Numbered from the stretch's first letter, positions 27,104 through 35,220 are shown. The stretch: DNA of 64,000 nt from Deferribacteraceae bacterium UBA6799 (GCA_002452335.1 DKFJ01000010.1:263559-327558), one strand, 5' to 3'. Notes: generated by a model not told the origin, from the sequence alone. Numbers and translations: made by a program.

Positions 27104-27421
27104 ATGGCAGCAGAACTTAATGAAGGCAGTTTTCAGAATGAAGTACTCGAGTGCAGCATGCCCGTTCTTGTAGATTTTTGGGCTGTTTGGTGCGGACCTT
27201 GCAGAATGCTTACTCCCACTATAGAGTCACTTGCTTCAGAATATGCAGGAAAAGTTAAAGTAGGTAAAGTGAACGTTGATGAAAACCAGCAGCTCGCCGC
27301 AAAATACGGCATTATGAGCATCCCTACTGTTATGGTTTTCAAAGATGGTAAAGTAGTAGAGCAGTTTATCGGCGTTCAGCCTAAAGGCGTTTATGAGGAC
27401 GCTCTGAAAAAATATATCTAA
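27104..27421 (+). CDS. trxA: Thioredoxin
   Basis: The 105-residue thioredoxin has the active site WCGPC within VDFWAVWCGPCRM, and cis-Pro in SIPTV. An AGGAGG site (27092-27097) sits 6 bases before ATG 27104. An upstream in-frame start would place that site inside the gene, so 27104 is chosen. It reduces protein disulfides. An FmdB-type zinc-ribbon gene follows 9 bases later. Confidence 0.96.
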   Translation: MAAELNEGSFQNEVLECSMPVLVDFWAVWCGPCRMLTPTIESLASEYAGKVKVGKVNVDENQQLAAKYGIMSIPTVMVFKDGKVVEQFIGVQPKGVYEDALKKYI

Positions 27422-27430
27422 GAGTATCTT

Positions 27431-27622
27431 ATGCCGATATATGAATATAAGTGCAACGAATGCGGAAACGTATTTTCCAAACTTGTGTTCAATCAGTCTG
27501 CAAAGATTGAGTGTCCGGGATGTTCTTCAGATAATGTAGATAAACTGATATCCGCTATCAGTTCAAGTTCCGGTGGTTCGGGCGGTCCGTCAGGCGGATG
27601 CGGCTCATCCGGTTTTTCCTGA
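27431..27622 (+). CDS. FmdB-type zinc ribbon protein
   Basis: The 63-residue protein has an N-terminal FmdB/CxxC-CxxC zinc ribbon (MPIYEYKCNECGNVF ... IECPGCSSDNV, four Cys) and a Ser/Gly-rich tail ending in GGPSGGCGSSGFS. FmdB-type ribbons are found as putative regulatory or structural proteins of unknown target. It follows trxA closely and is followed by a terminator. Confidence 0.9.
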   Translation: MPIYEYKCNECGNVFSKLVFNQSAKIECPGCSSDNVDKLISAISSSSGGSGGPSGGCGSSGFS

Positions 27623-27662
27623 GGCTGACGTTTTTAAGTGTCGGTCCGATGCTATGAATATT

Positions 27663-27692
27663 AAGGCAGCTTTGGCTGCCTTTTGTTTTTTA
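27663..27692 (+). terminator. Intrinsic terminator after the FmdB-type gene
   Basis: The stem AGGCAGC / GCTGCCT with loop TTTG is followed by TTTTGTTTTTT. Confidence 0.88.
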
Positions 27693-27738
27693 TTGATCTG
27701 TATCAATGTCTCTTTTTTTAAATCCAGTATGTTTACCT

Positions 27739-27757
27739 GAGAATGAATATCATTTTC
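27739..27757 (+). promoter_or_regulatory. Fur box 1 upstream of feoAB
   Basis: GAGAATGAATATCATTTTC matches the 19-bp Fur consensus at 15 of 19 positions. It lies just before a TTGACA (27760-27765) that may be the -35 element of the feo promoter. Confidence 0.7.
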
Positions 27758-27774
27758 TATTGACACCTGTTACT

Positions 27775-27793
27775 GATAATGATATTCAATACC
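27775..27793 (+). promoter_or_regulatory. Fur box 2 upstream of feoAB
   Basis: GATAATGATATTCAATACC matches the Fur consensus at 16 of 19 positions and overlaps the expected -10 region. A third, weaker copy lies at 27821-27839 (13 of 19). Confidence 0.7.
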
Positions 27794-27905
27794 TGCTAAA
27801 AATGATTTTATTGATATTGTGATATTGATAATTGATTTCAGTTTTAATATGCGCTATTTTAATTCCAGACGGTTTTCGGATTAAAATGGCTTAAGGAGTT
27901 ACCAG

Positions 27906-28139
27906 ATGTCTATGTCTATGAGAAAGATGCAGATGAACCAGAAGGGACGGATAGTCTCTGTGAAATGCGAGGGCGAGCTGCGTCAGCGCATCAATGATAT
28001 GGGGCTGACCCCCGGCGCCGAGATCAAGATCATCGGCAGGGCGCCTCTGAAAGATCCGGTCGCTCTCAAGATCAGAGGGTTTACCGTTACACTCAGAAAT
28101 AATGAGGCGGATCATATCGAAGTGGAGGTCATTGATTAA
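27906..28139 (+). CDS. feoA: Ferrous iron transport protein A
   Basis: FeoA is a small SH3-like cytoplasmic partner of FeoB. The 77-residue protein has the conserved RQRINDMGLTPGAEIKIIGRAPLKDPV and ALKIRGFTVTLRNNEADHIEV. An AAGGAG site lies 7 bases upstream. It overlaps feoB by one base and follows two or three Fur boxes, so iron repression is expected. Confidence 0.95.
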   Translation: MSMSMRKMQMNQKGRIVSVKCEGELRQRINDMGLTPGAEIKIIGRAPLKDPVALKIRGFTVTLRNNEADHIEVEVID

Positions 28140-30331
28140 TGAAAACTGTAGCCATTGCCGGAAACCCTAACTGCGGTAAAACATCTCTTTTCAACAATAT
28201 CACAGGGGCGAACTATCATGTTGCGAACTATCCTGGTGTTACTGTGGAAAAGAAAGAAGCAAAAATAGTTCACAAGGGGCAGGAGTTTAACGTTGTTGAC
28301 CTCCCCGGGACATACAGCCTCAGCCCTTATTCTCTGGAGGAGGTTGTCGCCAGAGATTTTGTTGTGCAGGAGAAGCCGGATGTCATAGTTGACGTTCTGG
28401 ACGCTTCCAACCTTGAGAGAAACATGTATATGCTGGTTCAGTTCATGGAGATGGGCGCCCCTGTGCTCATAGCCCTGAATATGGTGGATGTCGCTAAGAA
28501 ACGCAGCATTACAATAGATATACCGGCTCTGTCGGAAAAACTGGGCGTGAAGATAGTGGAAACTGTCGCCAGAGAAAACAAAGGCACAGAAGGGCTGATG
28601 GACGCTGTGTCTCAGTTCACTCCGGCTGACAGTCAAGCTGAGAGCTTCAGCATATCATACGGACCTGATATAGATGAAGTTCTGATAGAGATGGAGGCGC
28701 TGATCAGGCAGAACTCATTTCTGACGGATATATATCTGTCCAGATGGACAGCGCTGAAATATCTGGAGCATGACGAGATAGTTATGAAGAAAGGCGAACT
28801 GGCCGGCGGTATACACGAACAGCTGGCAGGCATCACCGACAGGCTGAACGCTCATCTGAAATCCACTCAAAGCACCACAGCGGAGAACCTGATAGCCGAT
28901 TACCGTTACGGCTACATCAGCTCAGTGCTGAAATCTGTTGTGAAAACAGCAGATTCTCCTCTGGACAGGCTTTATCTCAGTGACCGTATAGACCAGGTGC
29001 TGACTCATAAAATGTTCGGACCTATACTGATGCTCGCATTTCTTTATGGAATATATGAATTCACTTTCTGGGCGAGCGAATATCCTGTGGGCTGGCTGGA
29101 GACATTTTTCGGCTGGCTGGGCGGCGTAGCCGAGGCTAATATGGCTGAGGGGCTGCTGAAATCACTTGTGATATCGGGAATCATAGACGGAGTCGGCGGG
29201 GTGCTGGGTTTTGCTCCTCTCATCCTTTTTATGTTCTTCGCCATCGCTTTTCTTGAAGATTCAGGGTACATGGCGAGAACAGCCTATATGCTGGACAGGG
29301 TATTTAGAATATTCGGTCTTCAGGGCAACTCTGTTGTGGCTTATATAGTTTCCGGCGGTATAGCCGGCGGATGCGCTGTTCCCGGTGTTATGGCGGCCAG
29401 AACCATCAAAGGCGAAAAAGAGAGACTGATCACAATACTGACCGCTCCGTTCATGCCTTGCGGCGCTAAACTGCCTATATACGCTCTTCTTATAGACGCG
29501 TTTTTTCAGACCAACAAGAGCGGTATCATGCTGGGCATAACAGTTGTCAGCTGGCTGCTGGCGCTTATCATAGCCAGACTTCTGGGTACGTTCTTTGTAA
29601 AAGAAGAGGCGTCCGCCTTCGTTATGGAGCTTCCCCCTTATAGAATGCCCACACTGAAAGGGCTTACCATACACGCCTGGGAGAGATGCTGGATGTACGT
29701 CAGAAAAGCAGGTACTGTCATTCTGGCTATATCTATACTCCTGTGGGTTCTGATGACATTCCCCGGGCTTAGCGATGAAAAGGTGAAGGCTTTTGAGCAG
29801 CAGAGAGAAACTATCGCTTCACAGTATGACGCTTCCGTTGTGGAAGAGGGCAGCAGTGACGCGGAAGAGGTATCTGAGCAGGCTCAGGCATATAGAGACG
29901 CTATCATGGCGGTGGATGGTGAAGAGGCCGGAGCATCGCTTTCCGGTTCTGTTGCCGGAGTGATAGGTCACACGTTCGAACCCCTGACAGAATTCGCCGG
30001 ATTCGACTGGAGAGCTAACATAGCTCTGCTGGGCGGCATAGCGGCAAAAGAGGTTCTTGTCTCCACTCTCGGCACAGCCTATTCGCTGAGTGATGTGGAT
30101 CCCGAGGATTCGTCCACTCTGTCCGAACAGCTTGTGGAGTCCGGATGGACAATGGCAAACGCGCTGTCTCTGCTGGTGTTTGTTCTTCTGTACGCGCCAT
30201 GTTTTGTTACAGTGGTCGCCATCAGAAAAGAGACAGGTTCGTGGAAATGGGCTTCCTTTACGGTTTTCGGCTATACCGCTGTGGCTTTCGTGGCGGCTGT
30301 GGCTGTGTATCAGGCGGCCTTATTGTTCTAG
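28139..30331 (+). CDS. feoB: Ferrous iron transporter FeoB
   Basis: The 730-residue protein has an N-terminal G domain (G1 GNPNCGKT at 8-15, G3 DLPG at 54-57, G4 NMVD), a helical spacer, and a membrane domain with two Gate regions, including EDSGYMARTAYMLDRVF and PFMPCGAKLP. It imports Fe(II) across the inner membrane. An acidic stretch between membrane helices (EEGSSDAEEVSEQ) is longer than in many homologues. The short Cys-rich gene that follows is typical of feo operons. Confidence 0.97.
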   Translation: MKTVAIAGNPNCGKTSLFNNITGANYHVANYPGVTVEKKEAKIVHKGQEFNVVDLPGTYSLSPYSLEEVVARDFVVQEKPDVIVDVLDASNLERNMYMLVQFMEMGAPVLIALNMVDVAKKRSITIDIPALSEKLGVKIVETVARENKGTEGLMDAVSQFTPADSQAESFSISYGPDIDEVLIEMEALIRQNSFLTDIYLSRWTALKYLEHDEIVMKKGELAGGIHEQLAGITDRLNAHLKSTQSTTAENLIADYRYGYISSVLKSVVKTADSPLDRLYLSDRIDQVLTHKMFGPILMLAFLYGIYEFTFWASEYPVGWLETFFGWLGGVAEANMAEGLLKSLVISGIIDGVGGVLGFAPLILFMFFAIAFLEDSGYMARTAYMLDRVFRIFGLQGNSVVAYIVSGGIAGGCAVPGVMAARTIKGEKERLITILTAPFMPCGAKLPIYALLIDAFFQTNKSGIMLGITVVSWLLALIIARLLGTFFVKEEASAFVMELPPYRMPTLKGLTIHAWERCWMYVRKAGTVILAISILLWVLMTFPGLSDEKVKAFEQQRETIASQYDASVVEEGSSDAEEVSEQAQAYRDAIMAVDGEEAGASLSGSVAGVIGHTFEPLTEFAGFDWRANIALLGGIAAKEVLVSTLGTAYSLSDVDPEDSSTLSEQLVESGWTMANALSLLVFVLLYAPCFVTVVAIRKETGSWKWASFTVFGYTAVAFVAAVAVYQAALLF

Positions 30332-30340
30332 GAGGCGTTT

Positions 30341-30496
30341 ATGATCTCTGATATAATTATGGCTATCATGGTCGGCTGGGCGCTGGTTTACTCCGGGCTG
30401 AAGCTCCGAGAGTTCTTCGCGCAGGCGATGTCTGAAAAGGATATGCGCTGTTCCTGTTCGGGCTGTCCCGGCGGATGCAGAGCAATGAAAAAATAA
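30341..30496 (+). CDS. FeoB-associated Cys-rich membrane peptide
   Basis: This is a 51-residue ORF with one N-terminal transmembrane helix (about 5-20) and a cysteine-rich tail CSCSGCPGGC. It matches the FeoB-associated Cys-rich membrane protein family often found after feoB. A GGAGG site lies 5 bases before ATG 30341. It begins 9 bases after feoB and ends just before the terminator. The role is not established, though iron trafficking is the likely context. Confidence 0.82.
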   Translation: MISDIIMAIMVGWALVYSGLKLREFFAQAMSEKDMRCSCSGCPGGCRAMKK

Positions 30497-30497
30497 A

Positions 30498-30522
30498 AAG
30501 GGGCTTTATGCCCCTTTTTTTT
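30498..30522 (+). terminator. Intrinsic terminator of the feo operon
   Basis: The stem GGGGC / GCCCC with loop TTTAT is followed by eight T. Confidence 0.92.
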
Positions 30523-30534
30523 GAGCATATAGCG

Positions 30535-30570
30535 AATCTTAAATATTTCTTAAACTGAATATTTAAGATT
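30535..30570. repeat. Perfect 13-bp AT-rich inverted repeat
   Basis: AATCTTAAATATT (30535-30547) and AATATTTAAGATT (30558-30570) form a perfect inverted repeat with a 10-base spacer, upstream of the leader-ORF/LuxR unit. It has no GC-rich stem and no real T-run, so an operator is more likely than a terminator. Confidence 0.6.
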
Positions 30571-30706
30571 TTGCAACTAGCTTATAAATATATGTATTTA
30601 TTACTCGATCAAATGGGTTGAAAAGATTTTCCCGATATGTTTTGATTAGTTGTCGTCAATACACCATTTTTGGTAGTTTCAAAATAATAGATTAGGAGTT
30701 ATTTAT

Positions 30707-30856
30707 ATGACAGCTAAAACTTCACCAAAACTAAAAGTTTTTGCAAAAGTCATACACGGTGCAAACCGTGTCCCGCAATTGGCCGTTGACGGCAACATTT
30801 TTCCGGGCTTTGCCGCCAACGGCATTTTTTATGCCTATACAGGTCAAAATGTATAA
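30707..30856 (+). CDS. 49-residue leader ORF upstream of a LuxR-type regulator
   Basis: ATG 30707 follows an AGGAG site at 30694-30698 and encodes 49 residues (MTAKTSPKLKVFAK ... FYAYTGQNV). It has no recognisable family, signal peptide or membrane helix. Its stop TAA overlaps the ATG of the LuxR-type gene (ATGTATAA), so the two are translationally coupled. The coding region contains a 6-bp hairpin (30754-30771) and a terminator-like hairpin (30782-30830). It could be a regulatory leader peptide or a short functional peptide. Confidence 0.6.
   Translation: MTAKTSPKLKVFAKVIHGANRVPQLAVDGNIFPGFAANGIFYAYTGQNV
30754..30830 (+). promoter_or_regulatory. Attenuator-like pair of hairpins within the leader ORF
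   Basis: Hairpin 1 has arms ACACGG / CCGTGT (30754-30759 and 30766-30771). Hairpin 2 has arms GCCGTTGACGGC and GCCGCCAACGGC (30782-30793 and 30812-30823), pairing at 11 of 12 positions, followed by ATTTTTT. Hairpin 2 has the form of an intrinsic terminator inside a translated leader. Confidence 0.5.
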
Positions 30857-31562
30857 TCTGAAAAGAAAAGAACTGCTTAACCTTATAAATTATTTTGAGA
30901 AACTGATCAGTATCCGTTCATATGCCCGTTTCTGCGAGGCTATGATGGATATCAAGGGTCTGTTCCCTTTCGAATTTGTCCATGTGGGCTCTGTGTCTTT
31001 TTCCGAGGACTGGTCTGCCCAGACCTTTTACACTAACCTATCTATCATGAATAACTGGTCTCTCTTCAAATACACTGCTTACAGTGATGGCGACCCTGTG
31101 TGCAACATGGTCTCTGCCGGTAAAGGGCTCGTGTGGTGGGAGCAGGTGCCAGGCGTTATCAAAGATATGGTGAACGGAATGGCAGGGGATTTTCTGAGGG
31201 GCTATACATGTTCCAAAGTCTCTTCTGATAAGACAAAGACGGCGCTGATATCTTTCGGCGGTTCTAACTTCGTTCAGGCAGAGAGGACTGAGCAGATAAT
31301 CAAAATTCTCTGTCCGCATGTTTCCGAGGCATTTTTTAAGCTGTATGACATGAAGGATACGGATCTGGAAATTCTGAGCGAGAAAGAACTGAGGGTTCTC
31401 AGATGGCTGAAATCCGGCAAAACATCATGGGAGATATCCACCATTCTGGAGATCAGCGAAAATACAGTCAATTTTCATATCAAGAATATCAAAAGAAAGC
31501 TGAACGCATCCAACAGACAGCATGCCGTGGCTATCGCTCTGGCGCATAATCTTATAACCTGA
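30849..31562 (+). CDS. LuxR-type transcriptional regulator
   Basis: The 237-residue protein has an N-terminal domain of about 165 residues that resembles the autoinducer-binding-like sensor region seen in EpsA/LuxR-type regulators (FCEAMMDIKGLFPFEFVHVG). A C-terminal LuxR helix-turn-helix (about 178-235, LSEKELRVLRWLKSGKTSWEISTILEISENTVNFHIKNIKRKL) binds DNA. ATG 30849 overlaps the leader ORF stop, and it is supported by the strong start of the sensor domain at MYNLKRKELLN. The ligand and target genes are unknown. Its end overlaps the convergent GGDEF gene by 11 bases. Confidence 0.87.
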   Translation: MYNLKRKELLNLINYFEKLISIRSYARFCEAMMDIKGLFPFEFVHVGSVSFSEDWSAQTFYTNLSIMNNWSLFKYTAYSDGDPVCNMVSAGKGLVWWEQVPGVIKDMVNGMAGDFLRGYTCSKVSSDKTKTALISFGGSNFVQAERTEQIIKILCPHVSEAFFKLYDMKDTDLEILSEKELRVLRWLKSGKTSWEISTILEISENTVNFHIKNIKRKLNASNRQHAVAIALAHNLIT

Positions 31563-32713
31563 TCTGCTCCGTTACGCTCCCGTCATAAACACATATTCTG
31601 TTTCTTCCTGACTGCTTAGCGTTATAGAGAGCTGAGTCCGTTTTTCTGAATGTATTGTTTACAGTCGTATTCATAGGCGGCACACCGCAGTAGAGCCCCA
31701 CGGAGATAGTGACGTGGGAAGATGTCTCGCTGGCGGAGTGTTCTATCTTCAGATCTTCCACAGCTTTTCTTATCTTTTCCAGCAGTTTGTATGACTGCTC
31801 CGGTGACATGTCCATGGTGATGACGGCGAACTCTTCACCACCTATCCGGCAGGCGTAGTCTCCTGCTCTGTTCAGGTGCTTTTTTAGAGTGAGAGCGACA
31901 CGGCGGAGCACCTTGTCGCCCTTCAGGTGACCGTATGTGTCGTTATAGTTTTTGAAAAAATCTATGTCGATAACGGCGAGGGTGATTTCTGTGCCGTTTC
32001 TCTGGGCGCGTCTCAGGTCGAAATCGAACATTCTGTTAAAATATCTTTTGTTATAAAGAGCTGGTGAGGTCGTCTGTGATAGTGAGATCTTCTACACGTT
32101 TTTTGTCTGTGATATCTGTTCTGATGGCGGCATAGCCGATGATGTTCCTGTCGCTGTCATATTTCGGAAGTATAGCGGCATCCACCCAGTAATATGTGCC
32201 GTCTTTTTTCATATTTTTTATCTCGCCGTTCCATGTTTCGCCTTTCTTTATGGTTCTCCACATGTCTCTGAAGGCTTCCGGCGGCATATCCGGGTGGCGC
32301 ACAATGTTGTGCGGAGCGCCTATCAGCTCGTCTCTGCTATATTGGCTGATATCGCAGAAGGCTGTGCTGGCCTTGGTTATCACGCCTGTGGTGTCTGTTT
32401 CGGAATAGATGATGTATTTATCTATAATGTTGTGGGTATATGTCAGCTCACCCAGAGCGTAGTTCAGGCTTTCCTGATATTTTTTCACCCGCTGGGCATA
32501 CAGTTTGAAACCCAGATTGACAACGAAAACTGTTATAAAAATAAATCCCGCTCCGAGCAGCAGTTCTATAAGTATTTCTGTTGGCAGTGAGTTACCGTGA
32601 TTTTTGTATATCAGCAGATATTTAGCGGCTGAGAACATGATGAGAAGTATGAGAAGTGTGATGCAAAGCCGGAATAACGTGCGGTTCTTTATGCTTTCTT
32701 GTGTATTTTGCAT
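31552..32713 (-). pseudogene. Frameshifted membrane PAS-GGDEF diguanylate cyclase
   Basis: Two minus-strand reading frames together form one gene. The N-terminal part (32713-32051) has two transmembrane helices (about 12-32 and 45-68) and a PAS domain (about 103-215) and ends DLTITDDLTSSL before an early stop. The C-terminal part (to 31552) holds LYNKRYFNRMF, a GGEEF active site and the rest of a GGDEF domain. At 32059-32062 the bases AGCT stand where one codon is expected, so one extra base breaks the expected DDLTxLYNKRYF. An intact gene would be a cyclic di-GMP synthase. A sequencing error or a true mutation are both possible. Confidence 0.8.
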
Positions 32714-32781
32714 ATTTTAATTTTACCACAGAGTGTGTGACAAAGCAATATTAAAAGATAAATTTGTCTTATTATAAAGCC

Positions 32782-32809
32782 AAAAAAAAGCCGGAGTTAA
32801 TCCGGCTTT
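32782..32809 (-). terminator. Intrinsic terminator of the second RRM gene
   Basis: On the minus strand the stem AAAGCCGGA / TCCGGCTTT is followed by a T-run, just after the gene at 32834. Confidence 0.88.
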
Positions 32810-32833
32810 CTGTATCAATATTCCGTGTGGAAA

Positions 32834-33148
32834 TTAATATCTTTTAGCGCCGTAGCCGCCGCCTCTGGAGTTGCCTCTGTTGAAGCCGCCTCTGTTGCCG
32901 CCTTCTTCGCGGGGTTTAGCTTCGTTAACAGTGATGTTTCTGCCGCCGAACTCAGCTCCGTTAAGCTCTTCGATAGCTGATTTAGCTTCGTTGTCGCTTC
33001 CCATTTCTACGAAACCGAAGCCTTTTGAGCGTCCTGTTTCTCTGTCTGTGATGATGCGGGCTGAATCAACGCCGCCAAGGTTGTTGAAAAGAGCGAAAAG
33101 ATCGTCTTCTGTTGTGGAGTAGCTAAGATTTCCTACATAAATGTTCAT
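32834..33148 (-). CDS. RRM-type RNA-binding protein
   Basis: The 104-residue protein has one RNA recognition motif (1-79) with RNP2 MNIYVGNLSYS and RNP1 KGFGFVEM, followed by a Gly/Arg-rich tail (GGNRGGFNRGNSRGGGYG). Such proteins are known in bacteria as cold-responsive or RNA-chaperone-like factors. It lies downstream of a close paralogue in the same orientation. A TGAGGA site precedes its ATG. Confidence 0.95.
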   Translation of the reverse strand: MNIYVGNLSYSTTEDDLFALFNNLGGVDSARIITDRETGRSKGFGFVEMGSDNEAKSAIEELNGAEFGGRNITVNEAKPREEGGNRGGFNRGNSRGGGYGAKRY

Positions 33149-33466
33149 AATGAATCCTCATAAAATTATTTTGTCAAAACATACTCGGGAAAAACGGTGC
33201 GCAATGGACAGGATAATTAAACAGGATATGCGGAACGTATGAACAATTTTGCGGGGTATCTTTGAAATTCATAGACAACAGCAGGAAACTGATCAGGTTC
33301 TGGTTCAAAATCCGGGGTCAATTTGCTAACAACCTAAACCGACATATCGGTCTGACATAACTAACTATACAGACTTAAATTTAAATAGCAATAGAAAATA
33401 TTGAAAAAAATAAAAAAAGCGGATCTTGCGACCCGCTTTATGTTCAGCTTTGATAAATTTAAAAGA
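33149..33466 (-). promoter_or_regulatory. Long leader region between the two RRM genes
   Basis: This stretch of 318 bp has no gene. From right to left on the minus strand it holds the terminator of the first RRM gene (33412-33443), then a dyad ACCGA / TCGGT (33338-33351) within a sequence resembling one upstream of the other paralogue, then an unannotated stretch of about 190 bp that could be a long 5' untranslated region. A TTGACA is seen near 33170. Confidence 0.35.
33412..33443 (-). terminator. Intrinsic terminator of the first RRM gene
   Basis: The stem AAAGCGG / CCGCTTT is followed on the minus strand by a T-rich tract. Confidence 0.82.
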
Positions 33467-33769
33467 TTAATATCTTCTGTTTCCGCCGCCGAAACCGCCG
33501 CCTCTGGGGGCTCTGGGACCTTTGTCCTCTTTCGGTTTAGCTTCGTTAACAGTGATGTTTCTGCTGCCGAACTCTGTGCCGTTGAATTTTTCAATTGCGG
33601 CTTTTGCCTCTTCATCGTTAGGCATTTCTACGAAACCGAAGCCTTTTGAGCGTCCTGTTTCTCTGTCTTTGATGATGCGGGCAGAGTCAACTGCGCCCAT
33701 GCCTGAGAAAAGATCTACGAGATCTTCCTCTTTTGTCTGATAGCTGATGTTTCCTACATAAATGTTCAT
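33467..33769 (-). CDS. RRM-type RNA-binding protein (paralogue)
   Basis: The 100-residue protein has one RNA recognition motif with RNP2 MNIYVGNISYQ and RNP1 KGFGFVEM and a short Gly/Arg-rich tail (GPRAPRGGGFGGGNRRY). The ATG at 33769, with an AAGGG site upstream, is chosen because it aligns with the paralogue's start. The upstream in-frame extension has no support. A palindrome TGACC / GGTCA (33781-33795) sits just upstream. Confidence 0.93.
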   Translation of the reverse strand: MNIYVGNISYQTKEEDLVDLFSGMGAVDSARIIKDRETGRSKGFGFVEMPNDEEAKAAIEKFNGTEFGSRNITVNEAKPKEDKGPRAPRGGGFGGGNRRY

Positions 33770-33966
33770 ATACAACCCTTTGACCCAATCGGTCAGATAA
33801 TGTGATTGAATAGCATAGCTAAATCTGTACACAAATCAAGATAAATTTTAAGGCAATAGCGGTTTTGAGATAAAAAAACGCATTTTCACATCTTTAACAT
33901 TGAAATTTAGCTCTTAGCTGTTAATGTAGAATCTCATCAGGGATATACTCCCATCAGGAGAATCAG

Positions 33967-35037
33967 ATGTCTGAAAAGATTTGGGAACTTAAATGGATGG
34001 CGTGGGAGATCACTTCCAAGTGCAATCTGAAGTGTGTTCACTGCCGTTCCGCCTCCGGGATCCATTCCGCTGTGGGCGATTTTACACTGGAAAAAGCGAA
34101 GAAATTTATAGATGACCTGACACAGTGGGCGAGCCCCGTTGTGGTTCTGACAGGCGGAGAGCCTCTGATGCGGGAGGACGTTTTCGACATAGCGTCATAC
34201 GGCACATCAAAAGGTCTGCGCATGGCGATGGCCACCAACGGCGTTCTGGTGAACGATGAAGTCTGCGAAAAGATGAAGGCGTCCGGCATACGCATAGTGT
34301 CCCTCAGCCTGGATGGTTCAACTCCGGCTGTGCATGACGATTTCCGCCAGCAGGAGGGGTCGTTTCAGGCTGTTATGGAGGCGGCGGAATATTTCCGCAA
34401 ACACGGTATAAAATTCATAATCAATTCGTCATTCGCCAAACGCAACCAGCACGATATAGTGAACACTTATAAACTGGCGAAATCCCTTCAGCCCACCGCG
34501 TGGTATATGTTTCTCATCGTGCCGACAGGCAGGGGAGAGGAGCTGATGAAGGAGCTCATCAGCAAAGAGGATTATGAGGATATACTCAACTGGCACTATG
34601 ATATGGAGAGAGAGGAGGAGGATATCCTTGTCCGCCCCACCTGCGCTCCGCAATACTATAGGATATGGCACGAACGCTCCAAGGCGGAGGGTCTGGATAA
34701 GGACAGAAGAAGCCTCACGTTCGGCACTGGCGGCGGCAAGGGATGCATAGCCGGACAGTCTATAGCTCTGGTCAATTCCAAAGGCGACGTTCTGCCCTGC
34801 TCATACTTTCCGGTTAACGCCGGCAACGTCTTTGAGCAGTCTTTCAAAGATATCTGGGATAACTCAAAACTGATGAACGATATGCGCAGCTTTAAGGATT
34901 ATGAAGGAAAATGCGGCGTCTGCAAACACTTAGGCGTTTGCGGAGGATGCCGAGCCAGATCATATGCCGTCACCGGAGATTACATGGCGGAGGAGCCTTT
35001 CTGCGATTACATACCCTCTAATTACCACTGTAAATAA
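33967..35037 (+). CDS. AhbD/NirJ-like radical SAM-SPASM protein
   Basis: The 356-residue protein has the radical SAM motif C19-x3-C23-x2-C26 ([12 protein letters not shown]) and [11 protein letters not shown]. Its C-terminal SPASM-type region carries further cysteines: [28 protein letters not shown], and [27 protein letters not shown] is typical of AhbD/NirJ enzymes, which decarboxylate haem precursors or haem d1 intermediates. Because hemE and hemH of the classical route are also present, the exact substrate is uncertain. It stands alone with its own promoter region. Confidence 0.86.
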   Translation: MSEKIWELKWMAWEITSKCNLKCVHCRSASGIHSAVGDFTLEKAKKFIDDLTQWASPVVVLTGGEPLMREDVFDIASYGTSKGLRMAMATNGVLVNDEVCEKMKASGIRIVSLSLDGSTPAVHDDFRQQEGSFQAVMEAAEYFRKHGIKFIINSSFAKRNQHDIVNTYKLAKSLQPTAWYMFLIVPTGRGEELMKELISKEDYEDILNWHYDMEREEEDILVRPTCAPQYYRIWHERSKAEGLDKDRRSLTFGTGGGKGCIAGQSIALVNSKGDVLPCSYFPVNAGNVFEQSFKDIWDNSKLMNDMRSFKDYEGKCGVCKHLGVCGGCRARSYAVTGDYMAEEPFCDYIPSNYHCK

Positions 35038-35069
35038 GAGATAAAAAAAGCCTTAATCAAAATAATTCC

Positions 35070-35100
35070 GCGGGTGTTTTAAAAATTGAAAAACACCCGC
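35070..35100 (+). terminator. Probable terminator hairpin after the AhbD-like gene
   Basis: The perfect 11-bp stem GCGGGTGTTTT / AAAACACCCGC is GC-rich. The U-tract after it is imperfect, so termination may be partial. Confidence 0.55.
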
Positions 35101-35220
35101 AAACCCTTTTCTATTGATAATTTCAGCACAAGTTATATTCCAATATACGGATAATCAACATTTAGCGCCTTGACATCATACAAATTATGTTTTAAAATCC
35201 GGAAGACTTAGGGGAGTCAT

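Noticed and set aside
30741..30848. Extended start of the LuxR-type gene at TTG 30741
   Set aside because: The extension overlaps the leader ORF in another frame, is not homologous to the family, and has no ribosome site.
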